From Pseudo-nitzschia pungens (lineage: Eukaryota; Bacillariophyta; Bacillariophyceae; Bacillariales; Bacillariaceae), in NCBI GenBank assembly GCA_037355855.1, contig CM074758.1, positions 6,483,001 through 6,547,000 of the forward strand: 64,000 nucleotides of DNA, read 5' to 3'. How positions within the stretch are numbered: position 1 is the stretch's first letter; each line of letters starts with the position of its first letter. Shown here in pieces: positions 59,710 to 64,000 of the stretch. Both the position numbers and the translations under genes were made by a program. The notes beneath the pieces are model-generated. The model ran no database searches. It was not told where the DNA came from and saw only the letters and a program-made list of their open reading frames with translations.

Positions 59710-62700
59710 TTACCACATGCATCGAGCGCAATGGTCTTTCAGAGTCGGACCATTCAGCAACTTAGTGAATAAATCAGCAATATTGGTCTCGCCAGGCTCC
59801 TTCGCAATGCGAATTGTCCCAGCAGCAATAGACTCGCGCGCCTTGTGGTAGGCAACACTGTTGTGTTTCTTGTTGCATGGACTCTCCGGCCTGGTGGTAT
59901 TCTTAACAACAGATTCGTTGTCACAGTACACATTGGTAGGACCTTCAATAGGGACACCCATCATCCGGAGCTTGTATCTGAGCCCTTCAATCAGTTCAAT
60001 GGCAATTCGAAGCGCAACAATCTCAGATCCAAAGGTTGAGGTCTCGACAGTGGTTTGCCTTTTGCTGAACCACAGGATTGGGGCCCTGTTCAAGAAAATA
60101 ATAATTCCTGTATGGGACCTTCGTGTTGCTTTGCATCCGGCATGATCCGCATGGACGAAACAGCTCATGATAACTGCTTTCCCAAGGGGTTCAGGAGCAT
60201 CCGGTGGCAATACCTCCTTGGCATCTGGATAAAACTCACTCCAATCACAGTCGGGGAATCTGGACTCATCCACTTCAGGCCGGGTCTCATCAAACACCAA
60301 CTTGGATCGGGCATGCGCCTTGAGATAGGCAAACATGTGCAATACTTGGTTCAAATGCCCTGTTTGCGCTTGTGCTAGATATCTAGACATAAGAGATACA
60401 GGCATGACCAAATCCAGTCTCCCAAGTTCGCACAACCACCTCAAGACACCAATCAGGCCCTGGTAGTAGTTCTGCTTGCTTGGATCCAGCTCGGTGGTTA
60501 CATCAACTTCTGGACGATAATCGGATGTCAACGGGGTAGACACCTTGTTCGGAAGGTACTTGTAACCATACTGCTCAGTGCCAAGCTCCTTCTCTACTGC
60601 GTCGATGGCTTTCTTGGCATATTTCTCGGAGGACATCGCCCACTTGGGGATTGGGTCGTCTTCAACCACATGCGAATGAATATCAGCGCCCAAATACAAG
60701 GTTGGAACTTCTATAGTCCCGTCCTTTAACGTGAAGCGCTGCTTGATACTCTCCAACTGCCGTCGTGGGTCCTCACTGCAACAGATGATATCGTCGACGT
60801 ATGCAATCAAGTATGCCCAGTACCTAGAACCATCCTTCCTCGTCTCCACTCGCATATGAACATCAGGATCGGCTTTGCAGGCTTGATATCCTAGCGTTCG
60901 TAGGTGCTTGGTCAAATAGGATCGGAACGACGCGCCTGCAACAGGAAGTCCATATAGTGCTCGAACGATCTTACATACCTGACCTACCAAATGCTGGGGG
61001 AAACCATCTTCAGCCCGTGCAACTAAATAGTACTTCTTCTTGATCGGCGCTGTAAGATATGCGTTCTGAATGTCCGCAGACAGCACATCCAAATTGTTCA
61101 GCGCTGCCAACAGGAAGAAGATACGGACTGAATCTCTGCTTGGTACACTGCTGAAGGTGTGTTCCTTGGCTGTCGCTTGTACCTTGTGGCCATCGGCAAC
61201 AAGCCGTGCTTTTCGCGTCAGGGACCCCAACTTCACGTCAAAGATCATGTGCGTCGTGATCTTGCTGAATCCTTCGGCCTTCAGACCTTCGACGGTGTAG
61301 CTGGAGTCAAACTCGAACGCCATCTCGTTGTTTCTCATCTCCTTCGCAATCGCCTTCTCCCAATAGTCCGTTCCCGTCTTTCGGTCGATGGCAAGAGCTT
61401 CAGGGATAGAATGTGGTAACTCCACTCCAAACTTGTGGGTCCGATCCCAGTACTTGTTTCGCTTGGTGGCCTTGAGGATTCGCTTCTTCCTTCGTAGTAC
61501 ATGGTGGATCCACCATCGGAATGCTGGCTGCTCTGAAATCTTGGTGGATACGGCGTACTCTGCGGTTTGCACAGGAAAGGACTCTTTCAGATCGCTCAAC
61601 TTACACCAGGACTTGGTTCCGTCTTTCCAACTGACGAGCAATCGCCATCCCTTTGTTGTAGGCTTGGGGACTTTGCGACCATGCTTGTTGGTGATCGTCG
61701 CATCTTGCTTCCTAACGGCGGATCCGTCCTTCTCGTGATCGATAATCTCGTCCAGTAGAGAGAACATTCGTCCGTCGTCATCGATCTTGCTGTACATGCT
61801 CTCAGCAACGATATTGGCGGTGTACTGCTCGACGGAACCATCTGGAAACTGCAGATCATACATTCTGGTATCAAGGATAGGGTTATCATTCCTCTTGCCA
61901 ATCGGATTGCCATTAAGATCAGCCGAACAATTCTTCACGACACACCGTAGTCGTTCGTCGCCCTTCTGGATCATGACATTATTACCAATATACTCATCAT
62001 AGTCATCCCCATCAGGTATGAGATCGTCGATATCTGGAATAGAGGCTTCAGGCTCGGCGAGCTCCCACCGTTCTTGGTGACCTTCAAATAACTCGGCAGG
62101 GGGATCAGGGTAAGTAGCTTGGAACTTTGCGTTGTTATCCTCCACTTTGTCCCCGATCTTGGATTCAACTGCTTGGTCAAATGAGTCCATATATCGCTTG
62201 ACGTCATGGGAACGCCATTCTTCTTCAGTAACAGCACGGACTGTGTTAGTGCTTACCGGCATGGCCGCCTCGTTCAGGATCCAGTGGCAGTCCCCGCCTC
62301 CGAATCGATCACCGCACGGGCCAAGCCACCGTCCTAACTTTTCGGTCCCATCAGAGAGATCAACCCAATAGACGAAATCATACCATTCATGGGCTTGGTA
62401 CAGAGATATGTCAGGCATGTACCCATGTACAATTTCGAACGGCGTTCGACCCATCACCGTAGGATCACTGGAAGCTGTGCGCTGTCGGATGGCAGCAACA
62501 AGCTCCCCACAGAAAGCCCACAGGCGCTTGGGGGATCGCTTCCGGGCCGTCTTCTTGCGGATGCTTCTGCTGATATGGCCGATGCTGAGCTCCGCGCGAT
62601 TCTGGAAAGGACATCTTGGCTGGATGAAGGTCTGGTGGATATGGTTTTTGCTGACGACCTTGTTCCATGGAGTCTTGTAAGTACCAGGGGCTCCTTGCTC

Positions 62701-63996
62701 TCGAGCGCCATCAGATATCAAATGCTTGGGGATGCCGACGTCGTGGATGAAAATCTTCAGGCCTTCATACGCTTGCTTCTTGCCCTGTATAGGTATGAAC
62801 TCATCGTAGCCCTTACCATTACTGAAAACTTGGGTGGCTGAATCTTGTCGCATGATGCTCGGGACCTTTGCCATCCAGGTGTCGGTGTACCATTTGCCAG
62901 CCGCGATGCGCTTGTTTCTGAAGCTCTGCGTTGGCAATCGGTGGACAAGGGGATGCATGGGGTTGCGGAAGCCTTTCTGGGTCGTTACTCGAAGGGTATC
63001 CGCAGCCTTTCTCGGGGATACATCCCAAATCTTGGACAGACGGTCGGAGTCGATCTTACAGTATCGTTTGGTGTCAATTGTCGGACCCCACTTGGCTCGT
63101 CTGGCAATAGTGTCGAGCTCTGGATCGACTGGTTCGACTGCATCGTCGTCCCATCGAACATGCTTGTAAACGGCAGACAGGCAGACAGGGGAATCCCTGC
63201 AACGGGGATCCAATTCGAAGCGCTCGCGTCCATCGGTGTAGGTGCGCTCGTACAGAGGGGTATGCATGGCGTTGACTGTAAGACTTGGTACTGTTGCATC
63301 CTCGTCTACATCATCGTCCCCGCAAGTCTTCAAGGAATCGCCCGAAAAGAGAGAAGATAGTCGTGCATCCTGACGAGAGTCAGACGCAATCGCACATGGG
63401 GTCAGATCATGGCGGGTGCAGAGTTGCTGGAGGCTCTGCAGCTTGTACTTCTCGTAGGAATCATGCGGCGGTAGAATCAGCTCGTCGCTCCGAAGAGGTT
63501 CGTCGTACAAATGGGGACTGAAGTTGGACCGTGTTTCGACGGGCTCCAACTTGCGCTTGTTGGACTTCTTGGACTGCTTCGTGGTCGGCGCGGACGCATG
63601 GGGCGTCCCCGCGCGAAGGACAGACAGCGTAGAATTCAACGGATGAGAGCCGTCGATAGCTTCTTCGGCTTGCTCGAACTTCTTGCTCTTCAGATCCCAA
63701 GGGAAGTCTCGGGTAGCAACGACATGATCGCATGTAGCCATCTCATGCTTGGTTGGCTTGCGGGAAGGGAAATAGGACACGACCCCATCAAGCAGGAGCT
63801 TGATGTCGAGGGTGTGGCCCGCATGGGGATCTTCAGGATCGGTATTGTCAATATGGATGGAGTGACTGGACTGTTCATCATACTGACGGGGCGCTTCACT
63901 GACACGATTGGGATGGCAGTCCCGTATCTGATTCGGACAAATCAAGCTGTGGGACAACTTGTCGCCAAAATACAGGGCTTCGTGGAAATAAATCAA
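59710..63996 (-). CDS. Copia polyprotein, partial (runs off the window)
   Basis: An open frame of 1428 residues reaches the right window edge without a stop. Integrase core: 'GKWYTDTWMAKVPSIMRQDS' (Asp), 'PKHLISDGAREQ' (Asp) and 'NRAELSIGHI' (Glu). After a long acidic linker a chromodomain-like block 'KGWRLLVSWKDGTKSW' and 'LSDLKESFPVQTAEYAV' (about 61675-61560) precedes RT. RT: 'VLSADIQNAYLTAP' and active site 'IAYVDDIICC' (about 60795). RNase H: 'FVHADHAGC', 'ETSTFGSEIVAL' and 'VYCDNESVV'. It ends 'TNIADLFTKLL' ... 'CARCMW'. Gag, protease and the 5' LTR are outside. It is only distantly related to the 15.7-21.6 kb Copia. With no stops over 4.3 kb it is probably young. Confidence 0.95.
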   Translation of the reverse strand: MIYFHEALYFGDKLSHSLICPNQIRDCHPNRVSEAPRQYDEQSSHSIHIDNTDPEDPHAGHTLDIKLLLDGVVSYFPSRKPTKHEMATCDHVVATRDFPWDLKSKKFEQAEEAIDGSHPLNSTLSVLRAGTPHASAPTTKQSKKSNKRKLEPVETRSNFSPHLYDEPLRSDELILPPHDSYEKYKLQSLQQLCTRHDLTPCAIASDSRQDARLSSLFSGDSLKTCGDDDVDEDATVPSLTVNAMHTPLYERTYTDGRERFELDPRCRDSPVCLSAVYKHVRWDDDAVEPVDPELDTIARRAKWGPTIDTKRYCKIDSDRLSKIWDVSPRKAADTLRVTTQKGFRNPMHPLVHRLPTQSFRNKRIAAGKWYTDTWMAKVPSIMRQDSATQVFSNGKGYDEFIPIQGKKQAYEGLKIFIHDVGIPKHLISDGAREQGAPGTYKTPWNKVVSKNHIHQTFIQPRCPFQNRAELSIGHISRSIRKKTARKRSPKRLWAFCGELVAAIRQRTASSDPTVMGRTPFEIVHGYMPDISLYQAHEWYDFVYWVDLSDGTEKLGRWLGPCGDRFGGGDCHWILNEAAMPVSTNTVRAVTEEEWRSHDVKRYMDSFDQAVESKIGDKVEDNNAKFQATYPDPPAELFEGHQERWELAEPEASIPDIDDLIPDGDDYDEYIGNNVMIQKGDERLRCVVKNCSADLNGNPIGKRNDNPILDTRMYDLQFPDGSVEQYTANIVAESMYSKIDDDGRMFSLLDEIIDHEKDGSAVRKQDATITNKHGRKVPKPTTKGWRLLVSWKDGTKSWCKLSDLKESFPVQTAEYAVSTKISEQPAFRWWIHHVLRRKKRILKATKRNKYWDRTHKFGVELPHSIPEALAIDRKTGTDYWEKAIAKEMRNNEMAFEFDSSYTVEGLKAEGFSKITTHMIFDVKLGSLTRKARLVADGHKVQATAKEHTFSSVPSRDSVRIFFLLAALNNLDVLSADIQNAYLTAPIKKKYYLVARAEDGFPQHLVGQVCKIVRALYGLPVAGASFRSYLTKHLRTLGYQACKADPDVHMRVETRKDGSRYWAYLIAYVDDIICCSEDPRRQLESIKQRFTLKDGTIEVPTLYLGADIHSHVVEDDPIPKWAMSSEKYAKKAIDAVEKELGTEQYGYKYLPNKVSTPLTSDYRPEVDVTTELDPSKQNYYQGLIGVLRWLCELGRLDLVMPVSLMSRYLAQAQTGHLNQVLHMFAYLKAHARSKLVFDETRPEVDESRFPDCDWSEFYPDAKEVLPPDAPEPLGKAVIMSCFVHADHAGCKATRRSHTGIIIFLNRAPILWFSKRQTTVETSTFGSEIVALRIAIELIEGLRYKLRMMGVPIEGPTNVYCDNESVVKNTTRPESPCNKKHNSVAYHKARESIAAGTIRIAKEPGETNIADLFTKLLNGPTLKDHCARCMW

Positions 63997-64000
63997 CCAA

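Overview
The window reads as nuclear DNA of a eukaryotic microalga, most likely a diatom (stramenopile). Supporting signs are: (i) genes with short GT-AG introns of 85-143 bp whose predicted products join in frame; (ii) two long intact Ty1/Copia polyproteins of the kind abundant in diatom genomes; (iii) a Crypton-like tyrosine recombinase and a PIF/Harbinger element with a DUF6818-type partner gene; (iv) housekeeping genes of eukaryotic type (J-protein, hormone-sensitive-lipase-type hydrolase, Gep4-type phosphatase, octanoyltransferase with a mitochondrial-like N-terminus). The species cannot be told from the sequence. No rRNA, intact tRNA, CRISPR array or bacterial operon was seen.

Layout. 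1-11.7 kb is transposon-rich: a Gypsy scrap (1-150), a broken mariner-like transposase (827-1581), a Harbinger transposase with a convergent DUF6818 gene (2023-4310), a ~150 bp satellite (5139-6000), and a spliced tyrosine-recombinase gene (10643-7970, minus) followed by repeats and a nested fold-back element (11350-11640). 11.8-25.1 kb is the host gene island: J-protein, HSL-type lipase (three exons), a DnaJ fragment, a young Copia insertion (15738-21641, TSD CTTAC), a Gep4-type PGP phosphatase, a PH-domain protein and a membrane protein. 25.2-32.2 kb holds a Copia scrap, mini-satellites and three unrecognised genes, one with a frameshift at an 11-A run.

32.1-38.3 kb is a cluster of three related IS630/Tc1-type units sharing end sequences. 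One carries a DDE transposase (B), one is internally deleted (A), and one is inverted and carries a Cys-rich protein gene in place of the transposase (C). A 246 bp MITE lies between A and C. 38.6-48.3 kb contains a TA-flanked MITE, a degenerate Gypsy element (40712-46490, TSD TATAC) sitting inside an older inverted Gypsy relic, and an 884 bp MITE built from TAGACGCA palindromes. 49.3-52.0 kb is a second small host island (LipB, XRCC4-like protein). 52.6-58.2 kb is a nest of LTR elements: a Gypsy integrase split by a gag-only Gypsy derivative (53051-55709, TSD CTCAT) that itself carries a solo LTR (TSD GTCCC), then a second LTR family with gag and protease. 59.7-64 kb is a long Copia polyprotein that runs off the window.

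The host genes serve lipid metabolism (lipase, PGP phosphatase), lipoylation, chaperoning and perhaps DNA end joining. They are not an operon. The most unusual material is in the mobile elements: a eukaryotic tyrosine recombinase with all catalytic residues, a Copia whose primer-binding position is complementary to its own LTR, a transposon family with swapped cargo, and several elaborately palindromic MITEs.
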